NCBI GenBank assembly: GCA_900543815.1
Contig: UQST01000030.1
Span: 1-32,035, forward strand
Direction: 5' to 3'
Source of the DNA: an uncultured Prevotellaceae bacterium
GTDB lineage: Bacteria > Bacteroidota > Bacteroidia > Bacteroidales > Bacteroidaceae
Length of the DNA: 32,035 nt
Numbering within the stretch: position 1 is the stretch's first letter; every line of letters starts with the position of its first letter. Below, piece by piece: positions 5,335 to 14,242 of the stretch. Position numbers and translations under genes: made by a program. A model generated the notes under the pieces. That model was given only the letters and a program-made list of their open reading frames with translations, made no database searches and was not told the DNA's origin.

Positions 5335-7764
5335 TCAAACCAGTTTGAAGCGGGCGAAGCGCAGCAGGAGTTGCTTGCGGCCGGCTGTCTCGAAGGCTAC
5401 TGTGGCTCTGGCGTCGATGCCGCTTCCCTCCACCTTTTCCACTATTCCCAGGCCGAAGCGGTCGTGTGCAATCTTCTGGCCAGGCTGGATGGTAGGCTCC
5501 CGGGAGGCTGACGGCCTGGAGGAGGCGGCTGTTGCGCCCGTTCCTGCAGGAGGGGTGGTGAGCCTTCTGATGCCTGCTCTGGAAAGGGGAGAAGGCTGTG
5601 GCTGGGAGGAAGAAGCGGGGGATGAGAAGTTGCGCGTGGGAGTGAGTTTGCGCGATGGCAGTCCGTCGCTGGCAGGCATCTGTCCGCTGGCAGGCCTTCC
5701 CATAGGACTGGATGAAGGCCAGGATTGCGGTCGGGCGGTTCTTGCCTGATAGGGTGAAGCCATTCCGCCAGTCTGACTGGAAGAGTAGGGAGCCCTCTTG
5801 CCGTTGACGTGCAGATAGGATGGGTCAATCTCTCCCAGGAAGCGGCTGGGTTCGGAGAACTCCATGTGCCCATAGCGCATGCGGCTTCGGGCGCAGGAGA
5901 GAGACAGATGTTCGCCTGCACGGGTCATCGCCACGTAGAAGAGCCGGCGCTCTTCCTCCAGTCCGCGAGGATCGTCCCTGTCAGACTGTCCCGGGAAAAG
6001 ATTCTCTTCCAGCCCCACCACGCACACGGCCTTGAACTCCAGTCCCTTGGACGAATGTACGGTCATCAGCGACACGTGATCGGCATCCTCTTCGCCCTTG
6101 GTGTCTGTCTGGTCGGTGAGCAGACTCACCTCCTGCAGGTAGTCGGCCGCTCCTGTGGGCAGCCCTTGCTCCTGCCTCTCCTGTACAAATCCGCTGATGG
6201 AGTCGGAGAGTTCCTGTATGTTCTGCTGTCGGTTGACGTCCTCCTGGTCGCATCCGCGGAAGATGTCGGCCTGCATGCCGCTTTCGGCGAGAATCTTGAT
6301 GATGAGCGTGTGTACGTCCATTCCCTCGTTCACGGCCTCCTGAAACTGCAGGATGAGTGAGGTGAAGGCAGCCAGTTTCTTGGCGGGAGCAGCCGTGAGG
6401 CCATATTGTGTGGCATCCAGCATCACCTCCCACGGGCTGATGCTGGCGGCCGACGCAGCCTGCCACACCCGCCCCAGGGTGGTGTCGCCTATTCCACGTG
6501 CGGGATAGTTGACCACACGGCTCAGGGCTGTCTCGTCGTGAGGGTTCACGCACAGGCGCAGATAGGCGATGGCATCCTTGATCTCCTTTCTCTGATAGAA
6601 GGAGAGTCCTCCGTAGATGCGGTAAGGGATTTCCCTGCGGCGGAGTTCTTCCTCGAAACTGCGGCTCTGGCTATTGGTGCGGTACAGGATGGCCATCTCG
6701 CTGAAGGGCAGGTGCTCCTGCTGGTTGAGGCGTGTGAGATAGCGCACGATGGTGCTTGCCTCGTCGATGTCGCTGTAGGTGAAGAACACCTCGATGGGCC
6801 TCCCCTGGTGGTTGCGGCTGAATACCTGCTTGGGTATCTGGCAGCGGTTGTGCTTTATGAGGCTGCTGGCAGCATCCACGATGGTCTGGGTGGAGCGGTA
6901 GTTCTGCTCCAGCTTGAAGAGCCGCGCCCCCTGGTAAGCCTCCTGGAAGTGCAGGATATTGTCAATCTCCGCCCCTCGGAAACTGTAGATGCTCTGTGCA
7001 TCGTCGCCCACCACGCAGATGCGTTGGCGCCTCTGGGTCAGCTGCAGCACTATCTGATGCTGGGCGTAGTTGGTGTCCTGATACTCATCCACCAGTATGT
7101 AGTGGAAGATGCGCTGGTACTTGTCGGCCACCTGTGGGTGGTCATGGAAGAGCAGCCACGTCTGCAGCAGCAGGTCATCGAAGTCCATGGCGTTGGCTTG
7201 CTTGAGTCTGGCCTGGTACTCCTTGTATATGTGGCACACGGCAGGCATGTTGCTTGCCTGGTCGGCATGCATGAATGATGCGGGATATTGGTCTGGCAGG
7301 AGCAGCTGGTTCTTGGCGCGGCTGATGCGTGAGAGTACTGATGCCGGCTTGTATTGCTTCTTCTCGTCGAGCTGCATGTCCTTCAGGATGCTCTTGATGA
7401 GGCTTGCGCTGTCGCTCGAATCGTAGATGGTGAAGTTGGAACTGTAGCCGATGACAGCGTGCTCAACGCGCAGAATGCGTGCAAACACGCTGTGGAAGGT
7501 GCCCATGGTGATGCGTGCGGCAGCCTGCGCACCCACCATGCCGGCTATGCGCTGCTTCATCTCGTTGGCGGCTTTGTTGGTGAAGGTGAGGGCCATTATC
7601 TGCTGAGGCTCCATCCCTCCGGTGCTGAGCAGATAGGCTATCTTGGCTGTCAGCACACGTGTCTTGCCGCTGCCTGCTCCTGCGATGACGAGCGAAGGGG
7701 CGTCGGTGCAGCATACGGCTTCGCGCTGCTGTGGGTTCAGTTGGTCGATATATGAATGTTCCAT
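5335..7764 (-). CDS. uvrD: UvrD/PcrA-type superfamily 1 DNA helicase
   Basis: The start ATG at 7762-7764 (MEHSYIDQLNPQQREAV) gives 809 residues, usual for PcrA/UvrD. Motifs in order are the Q-motif LNPQQREAV, Walker A GAGSGKT (29-35), LTFTNKAANEM, the DEYQD Walker B (about 226-230), GDDAQSIYSFRGA, QNYRST, the motif V region VSLMTVHSSKGLEF and motif VI EERRLFYVAMTRA. A Ser/Pro-rich linker precedes a C-terminal Tudor-like segment (GQKIAHDRFGLGIVEKVEG), the part that contacts RNA polymerase in PcrA. It acts in 3'-5' DNA unwinding for excision repair, replication restart and removal of stalled RNA polymerase. It is the last gene of the minus-strand cluster, 48 bp after the membrane-protein gene. 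Confidence 0.95.
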   Translation of the reverse strand: MEHSYIDQLNPQQREAVCCTDAPSLVIAGAGSGKTRVLTAKIAYLLSTGGMEPQQIMALTFTNKAANEMKQRIAGMVGAQAAARITMGTFHSVFARILRVEHAVIGYSSNFTIYDSSDSASLIKSILKDMQLDEKKQYKPASVLSRISRAKNQLLLPDQYPASFMHADQASNMPAVCHIYKEYQARLKQANAMDFDDLLLQTWLLFHDHPQVADKYQRIFHYILVDEYQDTNYAQHQIVLQLTQRRQRICVVGDDAQSIYSFRGAEIDNILHFQEAYQGARLFKLEQNYRSTQTIVDAASSLIKHNRCQIPKQVFSRNHQGRPIEVFFTYSDIDEASTIVRYLTRLNQQEHLPFSEMAILYRTNSQSRSFEEELRRREIPYRIYGGLSFYQRKEIKDAIAYLRLCVNPHDETALSRVVNYPARGIGDTTLGRVWQAASAASISPWEVMLDATQYGLTAAPAKKLAAFTSLILQFQEAVNEGMDVHTLIIKILAESGMQADIFRGCDQEDVNRQQNIQELSDSISGFVQERQEQGLPTGAADYLQEVSLLTDQTDTKGEEDADHVSLMTVHSSKGLEFKAVCVVGLEENLFPGQSDRDDPRGLEEERRLFYVAMTRAGEHLSLSCARSRMRYGHMEFSEPSRFLGEIDPSYLHVNGKRAPYSSSQTGGMASPYQARTARPQSWPSSSPMGRPASGQMPASDGLPSRKLTPTRNFSSPASSSQPQPSPLSRAGIRRLTTPPAGTGATAASSRPSASREPTIQPGQKIAHDRFGLGIVEKVEGSGIDARATVAFETAGRKQLLLRFARFKLV

Positions 7765-7812
7765 TTGAAGGCTGGTTGTGTGACGGGGTAGGGATGGCAC
7801 CCGAGGCGGAGG

Positions 7813-8388
7813 CTACAGTACGTAGTGCAAGGTGCCGTGGATGAAGGAAAGCAGCATGGCGGCTACTATCCAGATGGCATATCGGCGTATGCCCCATGAG
7901 AGCATGAAGCAGAACTTGCCGGCCGATGTGAAGTAGAGGTTGAGGTAGGCGTAGAGTATCGCTGCTGCCTGCACGATGAGTGCGATGATGACGGGCAGAC
8001 CGCTCACCAGCGGCGATGGCCACAGTCCGCCTGTAATGGCACGTAGCGGACTGCCCGGCATGATGAATGCCAGCAGGGGCAGAGAGCAGAGTGCCAGAGC
8101 CGCCGTGGCTGCTACCCATACCGAGGTGTGGTTGCCGTTTCGCCTGAATATCCGGGCACATATCTCCAACGCACCTGCCGCCGAGGCATAGACAAGTGCG
8201 CAGGCCGTGAGCGGCGTGGCTATCAGGCTGTAGAGGTGCAGGAACAACCATCGGAGCCCCTCGTCGGATATGAGCGAACGGCAAGGGTACCCAAAGGCCG
8301 ACAGCATCCACGAGGCGGGCAGCACACACACGGCCGCACAGGCCAGGGCAGGTATCATCCAGCGCGCCGGACGGCTCTTAGTCCTCAT
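7813..8388 (-). CDS. Integral membrane protein of unknown function
   Basis: A 191-residue protein dominated by five predicted transmembrane helices, near residues 11-31, 52-73, 90-110, 128-150 and 168-188. The N-terminus is short and basic (MRTKSRPAR), placing it in the cytoplasm. No enzyme motif, binding motif or recognised family signature is visible. The start codon overlaps the response-regulator gene by 11 bp, so the two are translated from one message and may be functionally linked. Hydrophobic runs are Ala/Leu-rich as in small permease-like or sensor-accessory proteins, but nothing more specific can be claimed. Confidence 0.75.
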   Translation of the reverse strand: MRTKSRPARWMIPALACAAVCVLPASWMLSAFGYPCRSLISDEGLRWLFLHLYSLIATPLTACALVYASAAGALEICARIFRRNGNHTSVWVAATAALALCSLPLLAFIMPGSPLRAITGGLWPSPLVSGLPVIIALIVQAAAILYAYLNLYFTSAGKFCFMLSWGIRRYAIWIVAAMLLSFIHGTLHYVL

Positions 8389-9100
8389 CGGCTACCAGGT
8401 GGTCAACATCGAGGATATGCAGCTGGATGGCCCGCACAGCCAGCCTCACGGCGTTTACTCCATTACGTTCCTGGGGCGGGAAGAGACGGCTGATGAGGTC
8501 GGCCTGACGCTTCTCCAGACTCTTGGTACCAAAGGGCATCTGGCGCAGCGAGGCTATCATCTCCTTGGTGTAGCCCAGTGCCAGGTGGCGCAGGAACCGC
8601 TCGTCGTACTCGTCGATATCGTATTGCAGCATCGCGTCGGCCTGTGCCGATTCGGTGCACACCACCTTGCGGAAGCGTGCGATGACCTTTTCGAGGAAAG
8701 GCTCGTTGAACACATATCGCCTGCCATGCATGACCAGCATCACGTCGTCACGCTCCAGCAGGTTGCCGGTCTTCAGTATGATACCGTCGGCGCCTGCTGC
8801 CAGCACCTCCACCCACAGGCGCTCGTTGAGCACTTCACCCGTGAAGACAAGCACGCGTAATGACGGGTAGCGGCTCTTCAGCTGGCGGCAGATATCCACC
8901 CCCACGGTGGTGGAGCCGCCCAGTCCCAGGTCGAGCAGCACCAGTTGGGGCACTTCGGTACGCATGAGTTTCCAGAATTCGGTTTCGGTGGCAGCTGTGC
9001 CTATAATCTCGGCCTCTGGTATTTCGGAGTGGAAGATTTGCTCTGTGCCCTTGAGCTCAAGCTTCACATCCTCCACGATGATGACTTTGAATGACTCCAT
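8378..9100 (-). CDS. Response regulator with REC domain and short helical C-terminus
   Basis: The start at 9098-9100 (MESFKVIIVEDVK) is at the classic beginning of a receiver domain and gives 240 residues. REC residues are Glu10-Asp11 for the metal, Asp57 as phosphoacceptor (VLLDLGL), Thr87 (VFTGE) and Lys110 (IILKTG). Residues 150-228 are helical (LRHLALGYTKEMIASLRQMP and onward), in the place of a LuxR-type output domain but poorly conserved. This resembles the Bacteroidota REC proteins annotated with DUF5932. It follows the sensor gene by 53 bp and has its own promoter candidate. It is the natural partner of the sensor kinase upstream. Whether it binds DNA is uncertain. Confidence 0.85.
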   Translation of the reverse strand: MESFKVIIVEDVKLELKGTEQIFHSEIPEAEIIGTAATETEFWKLMRTEVPQLVLLDLGLGGSTTVGVDICRQLKSRYPSLRVLVFTGEVLNERLWVEVLAAGADGIILKTGNLLERDDVMLVMHGRRYVFNEPFLEKVIARFRKVVCTESAQADAMLQYDIDEYDERFLRHLALGYTKEMIASLRQMPFGTKSLEKRQADLISRLFPPQERNGVNAVRLAVRAIQLHILDVDHLVADED

Positions 9101-9148
9101 ATATATAATGTGTGTTTCTTGTTTCTGTATATTCTCGGTTGTATGTTG

Positions 9149-9156
9149 CAAAGTTA
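9149..9156 (-). promoter_or_regulatory. Internal promoter -7 element ahead of the response regulator
   Basis: On the minus strand TAACTTTG (9149-9156) matches TAnnTTTG exactly, and its first three bases are the TAA stop codon of the sensor gene. The distance to the regulator start at 9100 is about 48 nt. No good -33 element is seen. It could let the regulator be expressed without the sensor. Confidence 0.45.
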
Positions 9157-12100
9157 ACACTTTCTTCCCAACAGCGTGCAGATTATGCGAAAACCTTCTT
9201 CGGCCGGTTCGGCTATCAGCCTCAGTCCGGGATGCCCGAAGGCGGCATCGTACTCGCGCACGGCCTGACGAGCCACCAGATAGGGGAAGCTGTGTGAGGC
9301 GGGCGTGAAGAGGTGGTCCAGGCTGACACCTGCGGGCGGCGTGCCGGTGCAGGTGAAGGTCACCTGTATGCGGTCGGCCTGCTGCGTGGCTTGCATTCTC
9401 ACCCTTGAGCAGGTGCCTGCCAATGGGGTGGCCAGCGAGATGAGTAGTGTGCCGATGAGCACCTCGTCGCCCAGAGCCACCAGATGGGTATCTTCGGCGA
9501 TGAAGGCGGCGGGCTTTCCCTCGGGCACTCTCATGCGGCTCATGCGCTGGCTCACATGCTGGAAGAGCGGCTGCAGGGGAACAGGCCTGCGCAGAGGCGG
9601 GCGTTGCTCGGTCTGGTGCGAAGCCTGCTGGTACAGCAGCATGTATATCTGACGGTAGGATTCCAGCAGGTCGGCCAGCTCCTCCACCTCCTGACTGTCT
9701 CCTGCGCCTTCGCTCATCGCAAGCACCATCTGGCGCGTGCGGGCAGGATAATACATGGTCTCATGCTTGATGGTGCTGAGCGAGTTGTCCAGTATCTGGT
9801 TCATCACATACAGGCGGTTTGCCTCAAACTGGTATCTCTCCAGCTGCTCCTCCTGCTCTTCGTCCTCATCCTCCAGTTGCTTGGTCTGCTTCACCCATCC
9901 GCTTGTCTCCTGAAACAGGCTGATGAGGGGCGGCAGGAGCGGACTGTCCTGGGGCAGCAGGGATTCGGCTTCTTCCTTGAGACTGGTGAGCCGCTCCAGC
10001 TCCTGCTGAGGCATTTGGGACAGGGAGGACTCTTCTGACTGCTCCTGCTGAGGGGCGTCGGACTGATGGGGGGAGAAGGCGGAAAAGTAGGCCAACAGGG
10101 ACTGGTGGCCCGTGTGCAGCAACTGGCTCACCTGTTCGAAGTGCTTGCGGCTGCGCAGGCGGTCGCGCAGGAACAGGTGGTAAAAGAGCAGCAGGGCCAG
10201 CAACGAGAGGATGGATACCAGCACGTAGAGCACATTGGTATCGAAACTGATCTTCTCCATCTGGCGGCAGTAGGCCGATAGCGAAGAGTCCTGGCTGTAG
10301 AGTCGGTGCAGGCGCACGCACTCGTTGTTCTGCCAGCGGTAGTCATCCCATCGCTTGAGAGCAAGTGCCGAAATGGCCATCTCGTTTCTGAGCGACACCA
10401 GCAAGGCGGTATCGGCGGGCGTGCCCATCTGCCTTACGGCCTGTTCTGCCAGCGTGTAGGCTTTCTCGTATTTGCCTTCCACATTGGCCGCATATACCGA
10501 GTCGAAGAGTTCGGCTGGCGTAGCCTGGCGTGCGCTGATACAGAGCGAGATGCCCAGCATAAGCATGGTGCAGAGCACGCGGGGCAAACGGAACCAGAAG
10601 CGGCTTCCCTGCCCCTGCTCGCTTTCCACTCCGAAGGCGCAATGGCGGAAGAATGCAGAGGTCTTCTTGTACTTCTCGATGATGCCACGGCAGTTCATGA
10701 TGCCGAATCCGAAGCCTTTTCCTTCCTTGGCTCCACCTATCTCCTTGGGGTCATACACCTTGCTGTGGTTGAGCGTGAACACATCGTCGGGTGAGAGTCC
10801 GTCGCCGGTATCCTGGATGCTTATCTCCACATATTCGTCGGTGGCAGATGCCTGGAGTGACACCCGTCCGCCGCTGGGAGTGAACTTGCGGGCGTTGTCG
10901 GCCAGCGTGTTGACCATGAACATGGTGAGTGCCTTGTCGGCTTTCACGCGCACATCGGTGGGCTGCACCTCCAGGATGATTCCCTTCTGGCTGAAGGTGT
11001 GACTGCCCAGCGAGATGATGCGAAACACATCGGCAAGGGCAAAGGTGCTGACATGCAGGCTCAGCTGTCCGCGCTGCACCTGTATCCACTCGGTGAGCAA
11101 TTCGTTGATGCGCATGATTTCCTCGGCCAACTCACCCACGTAGCGCAACCTCTCGGGCTCCACTTTTCCCTCCTGACGCATGTGCTTCACCTCGGCTCGC
11201 ATGCGGTCGAGATAGGGGACGATGGCATACACGAGCGACACTTTGGCCCGTCGTTCCAGATTGCCCTGCACCAGTTCGCGGGCATGGAACTGTGCCGCCT
11301 GGCATTCCTGCTCCAGTTCCTCGAGCCGCTCCTGCCACTTCGCGGTACATTCGTCCTTGGCGCTCACGGCCTGAAGGTATTCTTCAGAGCTGCGCATATT
11401 GTTCAGACTCTGGAATCTCATGCGCGTGTTGCGCTGCAGACGGCGGGTGTAGAAGGCAAACATGCCCACCACCAGTACCACCAGGAGCGTGAGCAGAAGC
11501 AGCTTGCGGTGGATTGCATGCACCTCCTCGGCCAGGATGTCGCGGCGGGAATCCAGTTCGCGGTTCTGGCGCGACTGGTCGAGGAGGTCCAGGTAGGCGT
11601 TGCGATGCAGGTCAGAGAGTACCTTGTCATCGAGCGCGCTGTAGGCCAGGCTCAGCTTCTCATGTATGTTGGCCATCCAAGGCTCCACAGTGGTGGAGTC
11701 GCGCAACTTCTGTTCCTCCACCATCGAGAGTGCAGTCTGGAAGTGGGAGAGCGCCCGTTGGGGAGCTCCCTGTACAAAGTAGATTTCGCCCAGCGTGCGG
11801 TAGGCACAGGCGGTCTGATACAGGTCCTTGTAGTCGCGGAAGAGCGTCCGGGCCTTTTCGGCCATAAGCAGGGACAGCCTGGAGGCGGGCAGGGGGCTGC
11901 CGTCGGGCGAGAAGCGCGTGACCAGATAACTGTAACTCTCGGGTTCGCGTGTGCGCAGCAGTCGGGCCTGCACGCTGTCGGCCAGCATAGAGGCAAGCGA
12001 CTGCAGGCAGTTGGCCTGGAAATAGATGCAGCCAGTGGCGCGTGCTGTGGTGTAGGCGCCCAGCAGGTGGTGAAACTCCGCCTGCGTCACATCGGCGGCA

Positions 12101-12741
12101 TCTCCGGTAATCAGTCCGCCGCTTCCCAACATATAGTTATAATAAATCCATTGCGTAGTGTCGCGCTCGAGAGACACTTCTGTGTCTATGCTGTGTATTT
12201 CGGCTCGGGCAGCGGAATCCTGTCCCAGATAATAATAATAGGTGGAGGATACGATGTGGAGTTCGGTGAGCGCATAGTGGAAGTACTTCTGCTGCTTGGG
12301 TGTCAGGCGGTCCCTTTCCTCGAAGATGCGCGAAATGCGCCTCAGGGCATGGTTGCGGTGGCTGAAGAATGAGTAGCCGTCTCCCGTCTTCTGCGCCACC
12401 TTCATGGCCAGTACATCGGCACAAAGGAGCACTATCTGGTCGTTGGTACAATGGTATGACTGGTTGAGCAGACGCATGCTCTTCTCGTACGCCATTTGTT
12501 GATATGCGATGTAAGCGAGGTTGCAGCGCGCTGCAGCGCCCTCTGCACCGTGCTGCGTAGCCAATCGCAGCGCGCTGCGTGCGTAGGTGAGGCTGCTGTC
12601 GATGTTGCGGTACCGCCATTGGAAGGCCAACTCATTGCAGCGTGCAGCCTCTTCCTCTGCTTCACGATGTGAGCAGGAAAGGCAGGTGCCGATGAGTATG
12701 ATGCTGACCAACAGGCCAATGACTCTACCTCGCATAGGCAA
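9154..12741 (-). CDS. Giant sensor kinase with two TPR-receptor/ATPase modules (DUF5112/DUF5113-like)
   Basis: This protein has 1195 residues. An N-terminal signal or lipoprotein-like segment (Cys20/Cys23) is followed by TPR-like helices to about 390, TM1 at 412-431, and a coiled coil at about 450-500. A histidine-kinase-like helical region (500-560) precedes an ATPase domain with N-box NTLADNARKF (611-620), G1 DTGDG (644-648) and G2 GKGFGFG (674-680). A second set follows: TM2 at 721-738, TPR-like helices (740-835), TM3 at 838-857, coiled coil and a degenerate ATPase-like C-terminus. At the place of the kinase H-box the sequence reads AKVSLVYAIVPYL, with no His. This architecture matches Bacteroidales proteins carrying DUF5112 and DUF5113. 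It should span the inner membrane three times and signal to the regulator encoded next. Confidence 0.85.
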   Translation of the reverse strand: MPMRGRVIGLLVSIILIGTCLSCSHREAEEEAARCNELAFQWRYRNIDSSLTYARSALRLATQHGAEGAAARCNLAYIAYQQMAYEKSMRLLNQSYHCTNDQIVLLCADVLAMKVAQKTGDGYSFFSHRNHALRRISRIFEERDRLTPKQQKYFHYALTELHIVSSTYYYYLGQDSAARAEIHSIDTEVSLERDTTQWIYYNYMLGSGGLITGDAADVTQAEFHHLLGAYTTARATGCIYFQANCLQSLASMLADSVQARLLRTREPESYSYLVTRFSPDGSPLPASRLSLLMAEKARTLFRDYKDLYQTACAYRTLGEIYFVQGAPQRALSHFQTALSMVEEQKLRDSTTVEPWMANIHEKLSLAYSALDDKVLSDLHRNAYLDLLDQSRQNRELDSRRDILAEEVHAIHRKLLLLTLLVVLVVGMFAFYTRRLQRNTRMRFQSLNNMRSSEEYLQAVSAKDECTAKWQERLEELEQECQAAQFHARELVQGNLERRAKVSLVYAIVPYLDRMRAEVKHMRQEGKVEPERLRYVGELAEEIMRINELLTEWIQVQRGQLSLHVSTFALADVFRIISLGSHTFSQKGIILEVQPTDVRVKADKALTMFMVNTLADNARKFTPSGGRVSLQASATDEYVEISIQDTGDGLSPDDVFTLNHSKVYDPKEIGGAKEGKGFGFGIMNCRGIIEKYKKTSAFFRHCAFGVESEQGQGSRFWFRLPRVLCTMLMLGISLCISARQATPAELFDSVYAANVEGKYEKAYTLAEQAVRQMGTPADTALLVSLRNEMAISALALKRWDDYRWQNNECVRLHRLYSQDSSLSAYCRQMEKISFDTNVLYVLVSILSLLALLLFYHLFLRDRLRSRKHFEQVSQLLHTGHQSLLAYFSAFSPHQSDAPQQEQSEESSLSQMPQQELERLTSLKEEAESLLPQDSPLLPPLISLFQETSGWVKQTKQLEDEDEEQEEQLERYQFEANRLYVMNQILDNSLSTIKHETMYYPARTRQMVLAMSEGAGDSQEVEELADLLESYRQIYMLLYQQASHQTEQRPPLRRPVPLQPLFQHVSQRMSRMRVPEGKPAAFIAEDTHLVALGDEVLIGTLLISLATPLAGTCSRVRMQATQQADRIQVTFTCTGTPPAGVSLDHLFTPASHSFPYLVARQAVREYDAAFGHPGLRLIAEPAEEGFRIICTLLGRKC
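12523..12588. repeat. Three 22-bp repeats inside the sensor-kinase coding sequence
   Basis: Units begin at 12523, 12545 and 12567. Each starts with the near-palindromic core GCAGCGCGCTGC or GCACCGTGCTGC followed by about 10 more variable bases. The core and the 22-bp period are shared with the intergenic repeat at 26487-26574. Because 22 is not a multiple of three, each unit is read in a different frame. Together they encode 22 residues of the first TPR-like helices (about 52-73). Confidence 0.6.
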
Positions 12742-12753
12742 TGGGGGCTTTTC

Positions 12754-13452
12754 TTACAGCATCGACACCGTCACCACGGCACGGATGAGTGCATAGATGA
12801 CAGAGAGAGAGGCTGCAAAGGAGATGGCAGAAAAACTGGTCTTCGCATAGCCGGTGGGCGTGCGGAGTGAGGTGCTATAGTCGCTGCTGGTGGCATGGCG
12901 GCCGCATATGCGTTGGCACACAAACCAGAAGAGGGTGCCGGACACAAGGCCGCAGAGTGCACCACAAAGGATATCGAGGGGGAAATGGACACCCAGATAG
13001 ATGCGGGTGTAGCTGGAGAGACTTGCCCAGCAGAAGAGCAGAAGGGCGGTGGGGCCGTGACGGAACACGAGGCTGAAGAACATGGCTGCACCAAAGGTGT
13101 TGGCCGCATGGCTGGAGATGAAACCGTAAAGTCCGCCGCGATAGCCGTTTACCACATCCACCATGGCTGCTATTTCGGGGGTACGGGTGGGACGGAGCCT
13201 GTGGAAATAGGGCTTGCACAGGCTGCTCGAGAACTGGTCGGTGAAGACCACAAGCAGGATGGCCGTAAGGATGATGGTGAAGCACACGCTGGGGCGCTGG
13301 TTCTGGAAGAGCACATATATGATTCCCACCAGCAGGGGCACCCATGTGAGGGTCTGTGTGAATGTCCACATCAGACCGTCCATGAAGAGCGAGTCGCTGC
13401 CGTTGAGGGCAAGCAGCAGTTCCTGGTCAAGGGTAATCAACTCTTTGAGCAT
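12754..13452 (-). CDS. PAP2-family membrane phosphatase
   Basis: A 232-residue membrane protein. The three phosphatase motifs of the PAP2/acid phosphatase superfamily are present: KX6RP (Lys80, Arg87, Pro88), the SSHA variant of PSGH (113-116, His115) and RX5HX3D (Arg150, His156, Asp160). About five or six hydrophobic helices surround them, so the active site faces the periplasm. Likely substrates are lipid-linked phosphates such as undecaprenyl diphosphate, lipid A phosphate or phosphatidyl phosphates; the sequence does not decide among these. It sits 18 bp after batE and 12 bp before the sensor kinase, so it is probably part of the same transcript and of an envelope-maintenance module. Confidence 0.85.
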   Translation of the reverse strand: MLKELITLDQELLLALNGSDSLFMDGLMWTFTQTLTWVPLLVGIIYVLFQNQRPSVCFTIILTAILLVVFTDQFSSSLCKPYFHRLRPTRTPEIAAMVDVVNGYRGGLYGFISSHAANTFGAAMFFSLVFRHGPTALLLFCWASLSSYTRIYLGVHFPLDILCGALCGLVSGTLFWFVCQRICGRHATSSDYSTSLRTPTGYAKTSFSAISFAASLSVIYALIRAVVTVSML

Positions 13453-13470
13453 AGCGCGTGCTTATGTTTG

Positions 13471-14238
13471 TCAGATGATTTCGAAATGCTTTTTCTCTAT
13501 CCAGCCCACCTTGCCGTCGGCTATCTCTATCTCAGCCCAGTCCTTCAAGCTGCCGTCGCGAATCTCCACTCTGGTGCCTTCGTGCAGGATGAAGAGGTCG
13601 TTGCCGCTGTCTGAGGGGGTGCTCTTGACAGTCACCATCGACGACATCACCACGCCGGCATCATGGCGGTTGGCCTCATGCCGCTGATACAGAGCGCAGG
13701 CGTTGCCCACGACGCAGAGCAGCAGGAGGAAAACGGAGGTGAAGAAGCCCGTCTTGCGCAGCGTGATGCTGCCGGCGATGAGGAACATTCCCATGGCTGC
13801 TATCGCCAGGATGAAGAGGGTGAGGCAGGTCCATGTCCACTGGTTCATGCTGAGCATGCAGGCCATACGATGGAAGATGTCTATCACCACAAAGCTGTGT
13901 TTGGCCGTTATGCGGTCGATGGTCTTTTCGCGTGCCAGGCGCAAGTTGCATTCGATATTCTCGTCTGCAGGATTGAGCTTGAGCGCGCGCTCAAACCACA
14001 GCACGCTTTGTGCCATGCTGTCGAGGCGGTAATAGGTGCATCCCAGATTGTAACAGACGCTTACAGATGTTACGCTGTCGGCAATGCGGTTGTAGATTTC
14101 TGCCGCCTGCTCATACTTCTCCTGGGCAAAAGCCTTGTCGGCCTGTGCCTTCAGACTGTCGAGTGCGGCAGTTTCGTCAGCCATGCAAAGTGTGGGGAGC
14201 ATCAGCAGCCCCAGCAAGAATATACCTATCTTTCTCAT
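13471..14238 (-). CDS. batE: BatE: TPR plus SH3-like domain membrane protein
   Basis: The start at 14236-14238 (MRKIGIFLLGLLMLP) gives 255 residues with a cleavable signal peptide ending near TLCMADE. TPR repeats lie at about 25-100 (LKAQADKAFAQEKYEQAAEIY, then VCYNLGCTYYRLDSMAQSVL). Two transmembrane helices follow at about 133-156 and 164-185, and a bacterial SH3-like domain at 198-255 ends KVGWIEKKHFEII. This order is that of BatE of the Bacteroides aerotolerance operon. TPR and SH3 parts should be periplasmic and could scaffold other Bat proteins. It starts 4 bp after the batD stop. Bat mutants of Bacteroides fragilis lose oxygen tolerance; the molecular role of BatE is not settled. Confidence 0.85.
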   Translation of the reverse strand: MRKIGIFLLGLLMLPTLCMADETAALDSLKAQADKAFAQEKYEQAAEIYNRIADSVTSVSVCYNLGCTYYRLDSMAQSVLWFERALKLNPADENIECNLRLAREKTIDRITAKHSFVVIDIFHRMACMLSMNQWTWTCLTLFILAIAAMGMFLIAGSITLRKTGFFTSVFLLLLCVVGNACALYQRHEANRHDAGVVMSSMVTVKSTPSDSGNDLFILHEGTRVEIRDGSLKDWAEIEIADGKVGWIEKKHFEII

Positions 14239-14242
14239 CTCC

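Noticed and set aside
10999..12372. 457-codon plus-strand open frame opposite the sensor kinase
   Set aside because: It lies entirely inside the minus-strand sensor gene, has His/Gln/Gly-rich unnatural composition and no domain pattern. It is a by-product of GC-rich codon bias.
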